This document shows positions 51,553 through 59,183 of a stretch of DNA of 64,000 nucleotides, piece after piece (positions within the stretch are counted from its first letter, which is position 1; the number at the start of each line of letters is the position of its first letter). Under the pieces are notes generated by a model, which was not told the origin of the DNA, did no database searches, and saw only the letters and a list, made by a program, of their open reading frames with translations. The DNA lies in contig NZ_JBGTYM010000002.1 of NCBI RefSeq assembly GCF_044142105.1, forward strand, positions 62,001-126,000. Direction: 5' to 3'. Both the position numbers and the translations under genes were made by a program. This stretch comes from Pseudogemmobacter sp044142105. Its GTDB lineage: Bacteria; Pseudomonadota; Alphaproteobacteria; Rhodobacterales; Rhodobacteraceae.

Positions 51553-51978
51553 TCACGCGGGCAGGGCGGCGCTGGCATAGGACGGGGCGAAGCTGTCATC
51601 CGGCGCGATCGGGGTGATCAGGTCGATCAGCAGGCCGTTCGGGTCGCGCAGGATGATATGGCGCTGGCCGAAGGCTTCGTCCCGCAGGGGTTTCGCCACC
51701 GGCACGCCTTCGGCGATCAGGCGCGCCGCCTGGGCATCCACATCGGCGACCTCGAAATTCAGGATCAGGCCGCGCGTCGGGCCGCGGCCCTCGGTCGGGA
51801 TCGTCTCATGGTCATGGCGCAGGATCGCGAGGTTCACACCGGGATCGGAGACCTGCTGGAGATGGACATACCAGTCGTTCTCGAACAGCGGCTGAAAGCC
51901 GAAATGGCGGCAATAGAAGGCGGCGGTGCCCGCGACATCGGCGGTCTGGATCACCGGGTAATATTGGGTGGTCTGCAT
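51553..51978 (-). CDS. VOC-superfamily (glyoxalase/bleomycin-resistance-like) protein
   Basis: A 141-residue protein with the paired beta-alpha-beta-beta-beta modules of the VOC fold: YPVIQTADVAGTAAFYCRHFGFQPLFEN at the N terminus and LNFEVADVDAQAARLIAEGVPVAKPLRDEAFGQRHIILRDPNGLLIDLITP in the second module. Metal ligands may include His in QRHIIL and Glu in LNFEV. The substrate is unknown. Divergent from a TetR regulator with two operators in the gap. Confidence 0.87.
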   Translation of the reverse strand: MQTTQYYPVIQTADVAGTAAFYCRHFGFQPLFENDWYVHLQQVSDPGVNLAILRHDHETIPTEGRGPTRGLILNFEVADVDAQAARLIAEGVPVAKPLRDEAFGQRHIILRDPNGLLIDLITPIAPDDSFAPSYASAALPA

Positions 51979-52001
51979 GGCATCCTCGCTGGCTTGTTTT
52001 T

Positions 52002-52018
52002 ACATACAATGTGCATGT
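52002..52018. promoter_or_regulatory. TetR-type operator 1 (17 bp)
   Basis: ACATACAATGTGCATGT is an imperfect palindrome with 6-bp arms (ACATAC and GCATGT; pattern ACATRC-N5-GYATGT). It is 24 bp upstream of the VOC start and pairs with a second copy 33 bp further on. Regulator assignment is inference from the adjacent TetR gene. Confidence 0.72.
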
Positions 52019-52034
52019 ATCATTGAGAGGATAA

Positions 52035-52051
52035 ACATGCAAGGTGTATGT
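52035..52051. promoter_or_regulatory. TetR-type operator 2 (17 bp)
   Basis: ACATGCAAGGTGTATGT, the mirror-image copy of operator 1 (52002-52018). It ends 3 bp before the TetR start codon and contains its ribosome-binding AAGG, so binding should block translation initiation region transcription and give autoregulation. Confidence 0.72.
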
Positions 52052-52053
52052 AA

Positions 52054-52656
52054 GTGTCACTATCCCCTGCCCCCGCCGCGCCGTCGCGCCGCAGCCAGGC
52101 CGACCGGCGCGAGGCGACGCGCGGCCAGTTGTTGGACGCGGCGCGCGCCCTGTTCACCGCCCGCGGCTATGCCGAGACGGGCACACCCGAGATCGTCGCC
52201 GCAGCGGGCGTGACGCGCGGCGCTCTCTATCACCATTTCGCCGACAAGGCGGATCTGCTGCGCGCCCTGTGCCAGCGCGAGGCCGATGCCGTGGGCCAGG
52301 CCATCGACGCCGCGACCATGGCAATCCGCGATCCCGATCAGGCCCTTGTCACCGGCGCCCTGGCCTATCTTGACGCGATGGCCGTGCCGGGCCGGGCGGC
52401 ACTTTTGCTGGTCGAGGCGCCCGCGGCCCTGGGCCCGGCGGAAGCGGCGCGTCTGACGGCGGGCGACGGGCGCGCCCAGTTGCAGGCCGGGCTGCAAGAG
52501 ACGCTGCCCGAATTGCCGCTGCCCGAATGCGCGGCCTTGGCCGATCTTCTGTCGGCGGCCTTTGACCGCACCGCCCTGGCCCTTGCGAGCGGGGCGGACC
52601 GGCAAAGCCATGTGGCGGCGATGCTGCGGTTGCTGGCATCGGCCACGCGGCGCTGA
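52054..52656 (+). CDS. TetR/AcrR-family transcriptional regulator
   Basis: A 200-residue repressor. The N-terminal TetR HTH reads REATRGQLLDAARALFTARGYAETGTPEIVAAAGVTRGALYHHFADKADLLRALCQREADAV. The C-terminal ligand domain is Ala/Leu-rich. The start is GTG at 52054, with AAGG 9-12 bp upstream inside operator 2. It lies upstream of an aldo/keto reductase and divergent from a VOC gene, both likely targets and perhaps linked to detoxification of reactive aldehydes. Confidence 0.93.
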   Translation: MSLSPAPAAPSRRSQADRREATRGQLLDAARALFTARGYAETGTPEIVAAAGVTRGALYHHFADKADLLRALCQREADAVGQAIDAATMAIRDPDQALVTGALAYLDAMAVPGRAALLLVEAPAALGPAEAARLTAGDGRAQLQAGLQETLPELPLPECAALADLLSAAFDRTALALASGADRQSHVAAMLRLLASATRR

Positions 52657-52722
52657 TCCTGTGGTCTTTGCCTTGCCCTGCGCCGCCGCACCGGCTTTGC
52701 TGCCGCGCAAAGGAGACCCGGC

Positions 52723-53550
52723 ATGACCCAGACCACCCTGACCCTGAACGACGGCCGCAAGATGCCGCAGCTTGGCTTTGGCCTGTGGCAAGTGCCCGCA
52801 GGGATCACCGAAGAGACGGTGGTTTCGGGGCTGAGGGCGGGCTACCGGCTGGTCGATGGCGCAGCGATCTATGGCAATGAAGAGGGCCAGGGCGCCGGGG
52901 TCCGGGCCAGCGGCTTGCCGCGCGACGCGGTTTTCGTGACGACGAAGATCTGGAACAGCGAGCAGGGCTATGACAAGGCTCTGCGCGCGGCGGAGGCAAG
53001 CCTGACGCGGCTGGGCCTGCCCTTCGTGGACCTGCTGCTGATCCATTGGCCAACCCCGGCGCGCGATCTGTATCTTGAGACCTGGAAGGCGCTGATCGCG
53101 GCGCGGGAGGCGGGGCTGTGCCGGTCGATCGGCGTGTCGAATTTCCAGGAGCCGCAGCTGGAGCGGATCATCGGCGAAACCGGCGTTGTGCCGGTCTTGA
53201 ACCAGGTCGAGATCAACCCGCGCCTGCAACAGCCCGCGCTGCGCGCCTTTCATGAGCGGCGCGGCATCGTGACGCAAAGCTGGACGCCGCTGGGGCAGGG
53301 CCGCAGTTTCGCGGCGCCCGCTGTGGTGGCGGCGGCGCGGCGCGCGGGGAAAAGCCCGGCCCAGGTGATCCTGCGCTGGCATCTTCAGATCGGCGCCTCG
53401 GTCATTCCGCGTTCGACACGGGCAGAGGGGCTGGCCGAGAATCTCGACCTTTTCGACTTTGCGCTGAGCGCGGAGGAGATGGCGGCGATTGCCGCTCTGG
53501 ACGAAGGGCAGCGCTGCGGCCCGGATCCGGCGAACTTCAACATGGGGTGA
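52723..53550 (+). CDS. aldo/keto reductase
   Basis: A 275-residue NADPH-dependent AKR. Catalytic tetrad: Asp45 and Tyr50 (LVDGAAIYGNE), Lys75 (VTTKIWN) and His108 (LLIHWPTP). GVSNFQEPQLERI and the C-terminal VIPRSTRAEGLAENLDLFDFALS bind cofactor. Similar enzymes reduce 2,5-diketogluconate or methylglyoxal. It is 66 bp after the TetR gene and probably co-regulated. Confidence 0.93.
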   Translation: MTQTTLTLNDGRKMPQLGFGLWQVPAGITEETVVSGLRAGYRLVDGAAIYGNEEGQGAGVRASGLPRDAVFVTTKIWNSEQGYDKALRAAEASLTRLGLPFVDLLLIHWPTPARDLYLETWKALIAAREAGLCRSIGVSNFQEPQLERIIGETGVVPVLNQVEINPRLQQPALRAFHERRGIVTQSWTPLGQGRSFAAPAVVAAARRAGKSPAQVILRWHLQIGASVIPRSTRAEGLAENLDLFDFALSAEEMAAIAALDEGQRCGPDPANFNMG

Positions 53551-53658
53551 CGTCTCCCGCCGCGCGATCCTTGGCGCGCAAGGGGGCAGGGTTTCCCGGC
53601 TTGCGGCCCGGCGGGCGGCGCGCATGATGGGGGGATACCTGTCGCGAAAGGCCCCGCC

Positions 53659-55281
53659 ATGCGCAAGATTCTGACCCTTCTTCTGATCTCCACAGCTGCC
53701 CCGGCCCTGGCCGATACGATCGAGGCGCGCAGCACGATCACCGATGTCACCGTCTATCCCGAAGGGGAGAAGATCACCCGCGAGGTGCGCTTTGACCTGC
53801 CCGCGGCTGGGCGGCACGAGCTGCTGGTGCTGGACCTGCCGCGCGGCCTGGAGACGGCGCTGATGCAGATGACGGGCAGCGCGGGGCTGGGACTGGGCGG
53901 CTTTGCCCTGCGCGACGACCGGCTGCCGCCGCGCGATCTGCCCGATACGCCCGAACAGGCGGCGGCGAAAGCGGCGCTGGAGGCCGCCAAGGCGCACGAG
54001 CGCGCGGCCCTGGCGGGGGTGGAGGCCGTGCAGGCGCGGATCGCGGCCGCCACGGCACAGGGGGCCTTCCTGACCTCGTTCACCGGCGCGCTGCCCGATA
54101 GTGCCACGCCCGAGACGCTGAAGGCCATGGCCGAGATGGTTGGAGCCGAGACCCTGGCCGCGGCGCAGGCGGCCGCGGCGGCCAAGGCCGATCTCTGGAC
54201 GGCACAGGAGGCGCTGGACGCGGCGCAGAAGGCGCGGGAAAAGGCGCAGGCGGCGCTGGATACGCTGCCGCAGATCGACCCGGATTATCTGGGGTTGAGC
54301 GTCGAGGTCGAGGGCGCGACGGCGGGATCGGCGACGGTGACGCTGGTGCATTACATCGAGAATGCGTCCTGGCGGCCGTTCTACGAGCTGAACCTGACCC
54401 AGGCGGGCGGTCCGAAGCTGGAGATTGAGCGGTCGGTGCTGGTGACGCAATATACTGGCGAGGACTGGACGGGGGTGGATCTGACATTGTCCACCTCGCG
54501 CCCCGCCGATCAGGCCGCGCCGTCGACGCTCTGGCCCGCGCTGCGCCAGATCGTGCCTGAAGCCAAGGCCGAGGACTATGCCCGCGATTCGATGGTGGCG
54601 GGGGCCGCGCCGGAGATGGAGGTGGCCGCCGCGCCAGCCCCGATCACTGCCGCAGCCGGGCTGGAAGGCGATACGGTGGTCTATACCTATCCACGCGCGG
54701 TCGACGTGGCCTCGGGCGTCGAGGATCTGCGGCTGGCGCTGGATGTGATCGCGGCCGAGCCGGTGGTCTATGCGCGGGCGGTGCCCCGGTGGGACCGCAC
54801 CGCCTATGTCATGGCGGAATTCGTCAATGCCGGGCAGGAACCCTTGCTGCCGGGCGATGCGCTGATCTTCCGCGAGGGGGTTCTGGTCGGACAGGCGGCG
54901 CTGGAGACGATCGCGCGCGGGGCCGAGGCAGAGCTGGCCTTTGGCGCGCTGGAGACGCTGCGCGTGAAGCGCGAGATGCCGGTCAGGGCGAGCGGCCAGT
55001 CGGGCTTTCTGACGACCTCGAATGAGGCCAGCGAGGCGGCAGTGCTGGTGGTCGAGAATCTGGGCACGGAAAGCTGGCCGCTGCGGGTGCTGGATCAGGT
55101 GCCCTATTCCGAGCAGGAGGACCTGGAGATCACGCTGGACGCCAAGCCCGCACCGGATGTGACCGATGTCGACGGGCAGCGCGGGATACTGGAATGGTCG
55201 TTCGATCTGGGCGCGGGCGAGAAACGCGAGATCAGCCTGGATTATGCGATGCGCTGGCCGGAAGGGATGGAGTTGCGGTAA
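53659..55281 (+). CDS. MuiA-like (DUF4139/DUF4140) secreted protein
   Basis: A 540-residue exported protein with signal peptide (residues 1-18, ALADTIEA). Order of parts: DUF4140-like strand-rich segment (about 20-95), an Ala-rich charged coiled-coil (about 95-205), and a large DUF4139 domain with VTLVHYIENASWRPFYELNL, VTQYTGEDWTGVDLTLSTSRP and the C-terminal EDLEITLDAKPAPDV. 'Mucoidy inhibitor A' homologues are widespread but without known biochemical activity. Its last 50 bp overlap the 3' end of mnmD on the other strand. Confidence 0.87.
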   Translation: MRKILTLLLISTAAPALADTIEARSTITDVTVYPEGEKITREVRFDLPAAGRHELLVLDLPRGLETALMQMTGSAGLGLGGFALRDDRLPPRDLPDTPEQAAAKAALEAAKAHERAALAGVEAVQARIAAATAQGAFLTSFTGALPDSATPETLKAMAEMVGAETLAAAQAAAAAKADLWTAQEALDAAQKAREKAQAALDTLPQIDPDYLGLSVEVEGATAGSATVTLVHYIENASWRPFYELNLTQAGGPKLEIERSVLVTQYTGEDWTGVDLTLSTSRPADQAAPSTLWPALRQIVPEAKAEDYARDSMVAGAAPEMEVAAAPAPITAAAGLEGDTVVYTYPRAVDVASGVEDLRLALDVIAAEPVVYARAVPRWDRTAYVMAEFVNAGQEPLLPGDALIFREGVLVGQAALETIARGAEAELAFGALETLRVKREMPVRASGQSGFLTTSNEASEAAVLVVENLGTESWPLRVLDQVPYSEQEDLEITLDAKPAPDVTDVDGQRGILEWSFDLGAGEKREISLDYAMRWPEGMELR

Positions 55282-55948
55282 GGCGACCGGTGGACATATG
55301 CCGCTTGCCCGCGAAACCAGGCTGGCGGGTGACCGCGAAGCCTGCGGCGGAAAGGGCGCGGCGGACATGGCCGGCGGCGGTATAGGTCGCGAAGCTGCCA
55401 CCGGGGGTGGTGTGGCGGGCGACCTGGGCCATCAGCGCCTCGCCCCACATTTCGGGGTTCTTGGCGGGCGAGAAGCCGTCGAGGAACCAGGCATCGGCCT
55501 TTTCGCGCCAAGCGGGCAGGGTCTGGCGGGCATCGCCGAGGATCAGGGCGACCTGAATGCCCGGCAGCGCGATTTCCGTGGCCCCGGCAGCGCGGGCGGC
55601 GAGGAGCGGGGCGGAAATCGCCGCCGCCTCGGGGAAGACGGCAAGGGCGCGGGTCATGTCGGGGGCGGCCATCGGGAAGGCCTCAAAGGACGTGAAGCGG
55701 AGCGTGCCGGGGCTGCCCGCTTCCTGCCAGAGAAGGGCGAGGGCGAGGAGGTTGAGGCCGGTGCCGAAGCCAAGTTCGGCGATGTGGAAGCCGTGGGTCA
55801 GGCGGCCGGGCAGATCATTGCCCGACAGGAAGACATGGCGGGTTTCGGCCAGACCGCCCGCGAGCGAGAAATACGGATCGTCGAAGGCGCGGGCGATCGG
55901 GATCGCGCCGTCCTTCCAATCCAGTTCGGGTTGTGCGGTCGGGGGCAT
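55232..55948 (-). CDS. mnmD: MnmD, tRNA 5-methylaminomethyl-2-thiouridine-forming methyltransferase
   Basis: A 238-residue SAM methyltransferase of the MnmC N-domain family (DUF752). Marks are QPELDWKDGAIPIARAFDDPYFS at the N terminus, HVFLSGNDLPGR, HIAELGFGTGLNLL (motif I), LRFTSFEAFP, WFLDGFSPAKNPEMW and SFATYTAAGHVRRAL. It carries out the last step of mnm5s2U34 formation in tRNAs. E. coli fuses this domain to an FAD oxidase; here the oxidase-like gene is separate and divergent. The last ~17 residues after GKRHMSTG extend into the 3' end of the MuiA-like gene and look non-conserved. Confidence 0.9.
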   Translation of the reverse strand: MPPTAQPELDWKDGAIPIARAFDDPYFSLAGGLAETRHVFLSGNDLPGRLTHGFHIAELGFGTGLNLLALALLWQEAGSPGTLRFTSFEAFPMAAPDMTRALAVFPEAAAISAPLLAARAAGATEIALPGIQVALILGDARQTLPAWREKADAWFLDGFSPAKNPEMWGEALMAQVARHTTPGGSFATYTAAGHVRRALSAAGFAVTRQPGFAGKRHMSTGRLTATPSLPASASHNPG

Positions 55949-55992
55949 GGGTCTAGTCCTTCGCGGCACAGATCTGGGCCAGGGGCGGGGGA

Positions 55993-57033
55993 ATGACAAG
56001 CGTCGATGTGACAGTGCGCGGCGGCGGCGTGTTCGGGCTGGCGGTGGCCTGGGCCTGTGCGCGGCGCGGGGCCCGGGTGCGGCTGGTCGAGGCGGCGCGG
56101 ATCGGGGCCGGGGCCTCGGGCGGGGTGGTGGGGGCGCTGGCGCCTTTCGCGCCCGAGGGCTGGAATGATCTGAAGGCCTTCCAACTGGGAAGCCTGCTGA
56201 TGGCCGAAGGCTGGTGGGCAGAGGTGGCGGCGGCGGGGGGCGGCGATCCGCTCTATCTCCGCTCTGGCCGGGTGCAGCCCCTGGCGGATGACGCTGCGGT
56301 GGCGGCGGCGCGGCTGCGCGCGGGTGCGGCGCGGGATCTGTGGCGCGGCAAGGCCGACTGGCGGGTTGTGGCGGCGACGGGGGCGGCGTGGGAGCCGGCC
56401 TCGGCGAGCGGCTTTCTGGTGGAGGATACGCTGACGGCAAGGATTTCGCCCCGGGCGGCCTGCGCGGCGCTGGAGGCGGCGCTGCGGGCGGCGGGGGGCG
56501 CGGTGGTGTTCGGCGAGGCACCGGATGAGGGCGCGGTTGTGCATGCGACGGGCTGGACGGGGTTGGCCGATTTGTCGGCGGCCTTCGGCAAGAAGCTGGG
56601 CGCGGCGGTGAAGGGGCAGGCGGTGGTGCTGCGGCATGACGCGGCAGCGCTGCCGCAGGTCTATGCCGGGGGGCTTCATGTCGTGCCGCATGGCGATGGA
56701 ACGGTGGCGGTCGGGTCGACATCGGAGACGGACTGGACCGTCTCGGGGCCGGATGCGCAGGCCGAGGATCTGGTGATGCGGGCGCGGGCGGTGATGCCGG
56801 TGCTGGCGGGTGCAGATGTGATCGAGCGCTGGGCGGGCCTGCGGCCCCGGGCGAAAAGCCGGGGGCCGGTGCTGGGGGCATGGCCCGGGCGGCCGGGCCA
56901 TTATGTCGCCAATGGCGGGTTCAAGATCGGCTTCGGGCTGGCGCCCAGGGCTGGCGAGGCGCTGGCGGAACTTATATTGAACGATCGTTCCGATATTCCC
57001 GATGGCTTTTCGGTTGAAGCCTTGCTGGGCTAG
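55993..57033 (+). CDS. FAD-dependent oxidoreductase, MnmC C-domain-like (DAO family)
   Basis: A 346-residue flavoprotein. FAD motif VRGGGVFGLAVAWACARRGARVRLVEAA, DAO signature AGASGGVVGALAPFAPEGWND, and GVYVNGGFK-type C terminus (HYVANGGFKIGFGLAPRAGEALAELIL). It is divergent from mnmD with 44 bp between starts. The neighbourhood strongly suggests the FAD part of MnmC (removal of the carboxymethyl group from cmnm5s2U34). A glycine/D-amino-acid oxidase role (ThiO-like) is the alternative. Confidence 0.8.
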   Translation: MTSVDVTVRGGGVFGLAVAWACARRGARVRLVEAARIGAGASGGVVGALAPFAPEGWNDLKAFQLGSLLMAEGWWAEVAAAGGGDPLYLRSGRVQPLADDAAVAAARLRAGAARDLWRGKADWRVVAATGAAWEPASASGFLVEDTLTARISPRAACAALEAALRAAGGAVVFGEAPDEGAVVHATGWTGLADLSAAFGKKLGAAVKGQAVVLRHDAAALPQVYAGGLHVVPHGDGTVAVGSTSETDWTVSGPDAQAEDLVMRARAVMPVLAGADVIERWAGLRPRAKSRGPVLGAWPGRPGHYVANGGFKIGFGLAPRAGEALAELILNDRSDIPDGFSVEALLG

Positions 57034-57040
57034 CCACAGG

Positions 57041-59020
57041 TCAGAGCGAAAGGGCCAGCTTCCGGCCATCGTGGAAGGCATAGGCGGCAAGGCGGGGCGC
57101 GGCGCAATCGCCGATGCGGTGGGTCTGCTTGCCCGGGAACGTTTCGGGATAGGGGTCGAAGCTGCGGTTGGTGGTGCACATCACCAGGGCCGAGGCGGGG
57201 ATCAGCTCTTCCGCACCGGTCAGCAGGCTGCGCACGGTGGCGCCATTGCCGTGCCAGCGGGCGATCAGACTTTCGGGCAGGAAGCGCGCGCCTTTCTGCG
57301 CCAGGGCACGGCGGGCGGCGCCATCGGCGGCGGTGCGCGAAATCTCTTGCCCGACATAGGCTTGTGGCGTCACGATGGTGACCCTATGGCCCTGTTCGGC
57401 CAGCCACCAGGCCGTGCCGACACCGCGCCAGTTCGAGCCTTCATCATACAGGATCACCTCATCGCCGGGCCGTACCTCGCGCCGCAAGATCGCTTCGGGG
57501 CTGTGGACATGGCCATTGTCGAGACCGGGCAGGCTGGCCTCGCCTGGCAGCCAGCGCTGGGTCGCGGCCTCGTCTGGCAGCGAGCCGGTGGCGAGGATGA
57601 TCACATCGGCGGGATGGGCGGCGATTTCATCGTCATCAAGATAGGTGTTCAGCCGCAGCGTGACGCCAAGTTTCTCGAACTGGCGTTCATACCAATCCAT
57701 CAGGTCGAGGATCTGGGCGCGGCGCGGCTGCTGGCCCGCAAGGCGGAACTGGCCGCCGATCACGGGCAGGGCCTCGATGATCTCGACCCGGTGGCCGCGT
57801 TCGGCAGCGGCGCGGGCGGCCTCGAGCCCGGCGGGGCCTGCGCCGACGACAAGGACCGAGCGCGGGGTGGCGGCAGGGGTGAAGCGGTCGCCGCCCCATT
57901 CGAACTCACGCCCCGCCGAAGGGTTGATGAGGCAGGAGATCCAGTAGTCGCGCGACCGGCGGCCCCAGCACATCTGGTTGCAGGAGATGCAGCCGCGGAT
58001 GTCCTGCGGGCGGCCTTCCATCACCTTGCGCGCCAGATGCGGGTCGGCGATCTGGCCGCGCACGATCGAGACAAGGTCGGCCTCGCCCGCGGAGAGGATG
58101 GTCTCGGCATTGTCGGGGGTGCGGATGCCGGCCTCGGAGGTGATCTTGGCGTGGCGGACGATCTTCTTCAGTTCCGCCGTAAGCGGCGTGGTCAGTTTCT
58201 CGGCATGGGTGAAGGGCGGGATGATGCGTTCGAAATCGAGATAGGACCCCGCGCCGACGGTGACGTAATCGACATGGCCGGTGGCATCATGCAGCGCGAT
58301 GATCTCGGCCATGGCTTCGACGCCCAGCGTCACCTCGGTGAAGATTTCGGAATGGCTGATGGCCAGGCCGATGACGAAATCCTCGCCGCAGGCGCGGCGG
58401 ATGCGTTCGATCAGGGTGCGGGAAAAGCGGGTGCGGTTTTGCAAGCTGCCGCCCCAGTCATCGTCGCGGGTGTTGGACCACGGCGTCCAGAACTGGTCGA
58501 GAAGCGAGTGATAGGCGGCCCAGACCTCGACCCCGTCATAGCCGCAGGCCTTGGCGCGGATGGCGGCGGCAAGGTGGGCGTCCAGGATCTCGTTGATTTC
58601 CTTGACGGTCATGCGGTGGCTGCCGTCGCTGTCATGGTAGGATGGCCCGCCCGAGGGCGACCAATGCGGGGCGAAGGACAGGTCGGAATCGCCATGGGCG
58701 CCGACATGGTAGATCTGCTGGATGGCGACGGCGCCCGCCTGTTTGATCGCCTGGGTGATCGGACGGAAAGGGGCAATGATGGCATCGGATTCGGGCAGGA
58801 GGTTGCCGCGGGTGAGCACGCCGGTGCGATGGGCGGGGACGGGTTCGCAGACCACCATGGCCGCGCCGCCCAGGGCCCGTTCGATCAGATAGCCACCCTG
58901 GCGGGGGCCGGGCAGGCCCATGTCGGACATATTGTTGGTGTGCGCGCCAAAGACGATGCGGTTGCGCAGCGTATGGCCGCGCAGTTGCAGGGGCGAGGTG
59001 AGATGGCGGTATTGGGTCAT
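57041..59020 (-). CDS. OYE-type FMN/[4Fe-4S]/FAD oxidoreductase
   Basis: A 659-residue protein of the TMADH/2,4-dienoyl-CoA-reductase family. Residues 1-340 form the FMN TIM barrel (HTLRNRIVFGAHTNNMSDMGLPG, QIYHVGAHG, YHSLLDQFWTPWSNTRDDDWGGSLQNRTRF). [4Fe-4S] ligands are Cys344, Cys347, Cys351 and Cys363. Residues ~388-659 bind FAD and NAD(P)H (SVLVVGAGPAGLEAARAAAERGH). Relatives demethylate methylamines or reduce enoyl-CoA; TNNMSDMG and VPAHRTGVLTRGN suggest a distinct subgroup and I cannot name the substrate. The stop converges with the FAD oxidase gene (7 bp apart). Confidence 0.82.
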   Translation of the reverse strand: MTQYRHLTSPLQLRGHTLRNRIVFGAHTNNMSDMGLPGPRQGGYLIERALGGAAMVVCEPVPAHRTGVLTRGNLLPESDAIIAPFRPITQAIKQAGAVAIQQIYHVGAHGDSDLSFAPHWSPSGGPSYHDSDGSHRMTVKEINEILDAHLAAAIRAKACGYDGVEVWAAYHSLLDQFWTPWSNTRDDDWGGSLQNRTRFSRTLIERIRRACGEDFVIGLAISHSEIFTEVTLGVEAMAEIIALHDATGHVDYVTVGAGSYLDFERIIPPFTHAEKLTTPLTAELKKIVRHAKITSEAGIRTPDNAETILSAGEADLVSIVRGQIADPHLARKVMEGRPQDIRGCISCNQMCWGRRSRDYWISCLINPSAGREFEWGGDRFTPAATPRSVLVVGAGPAGLEAARAAAERGHRVEIIEALPVIGGQFRLAGQQPRRAQILDLMDWYERQFEKLGVTLRLNTYLDDDEIAAHPADVIILATGSLPDEAATQRWLPGEASLPGLDNGHVHSPEAILRREVRPGDEVILYDEGSNWRGVGTAWWLAEQGHRVTIVTPQAYVGQEISRTAADGAARRALAQKGARFLPESLIARWHGNGATVRSLLTGAEELIPASALVMCTTNRSFDPYPETFPGKQTHRIGDCAAPRLAAYAFHDGRKLALSL

Positions 59021-59090
59021 TGGCGGTCCCCGGGGCAGATCTGATGAAACAGAGCCTAGAGCCGGGGGCTTTGCGTGAATGCCGGAAAGC

Positions 59091-59130
59091 GCCGTTTGAA
59101 GGTCTTGTTTGTGTCTTCCGAACGTCTTGC
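59091..59130. repeat. 11-bp tandem array, copy 3 (diverged)
   Basis: GTCTTGT, GTCTTCC and GTCTTGC start at 59102, 59113 and 59124, 11 bp apart, and a degenerate fourth unit precedes them at 59091. The central unit is GTCTTCCGAAC, identical to units in the other two arrays. It lies just beyond the aldehyde dehydrogenase gene-end hairpin, upstream of the OYE-type gene. Confidence 0.75.
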
Positions 59131-59159
59131 AGAAAGACCCGCGCCCTGGGGCACGGGTC
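59131..59159 (-). terminator. terminator-like hairpin of the aldehyde dehydrogenase gene
   Basis: On the minus strand GACCCG and CGGGTC (59159-59154 and 59141-59136) flank a GC-rich inner stem with one mismatch, followed by TTTC. It lies 25 bp past the gene's stop codon and abuts the 11-bp array. Confidence 0.65.
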
Positions 59160-59183
59160 CTGGAGATGCTTGCGCCCGGGGGC

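Noticed and set aside
52060..55401. A 1113-codon open frame on the minus strand opposite TetR, aldo/keto reductase and MuiA-like genes
   Set aside because: It covers three well-supported genes on the other strand, has no recognisable motif and is low-complexity Arg/Gln/His-rich, as expected for an antisense frame in GC-rich DNA.
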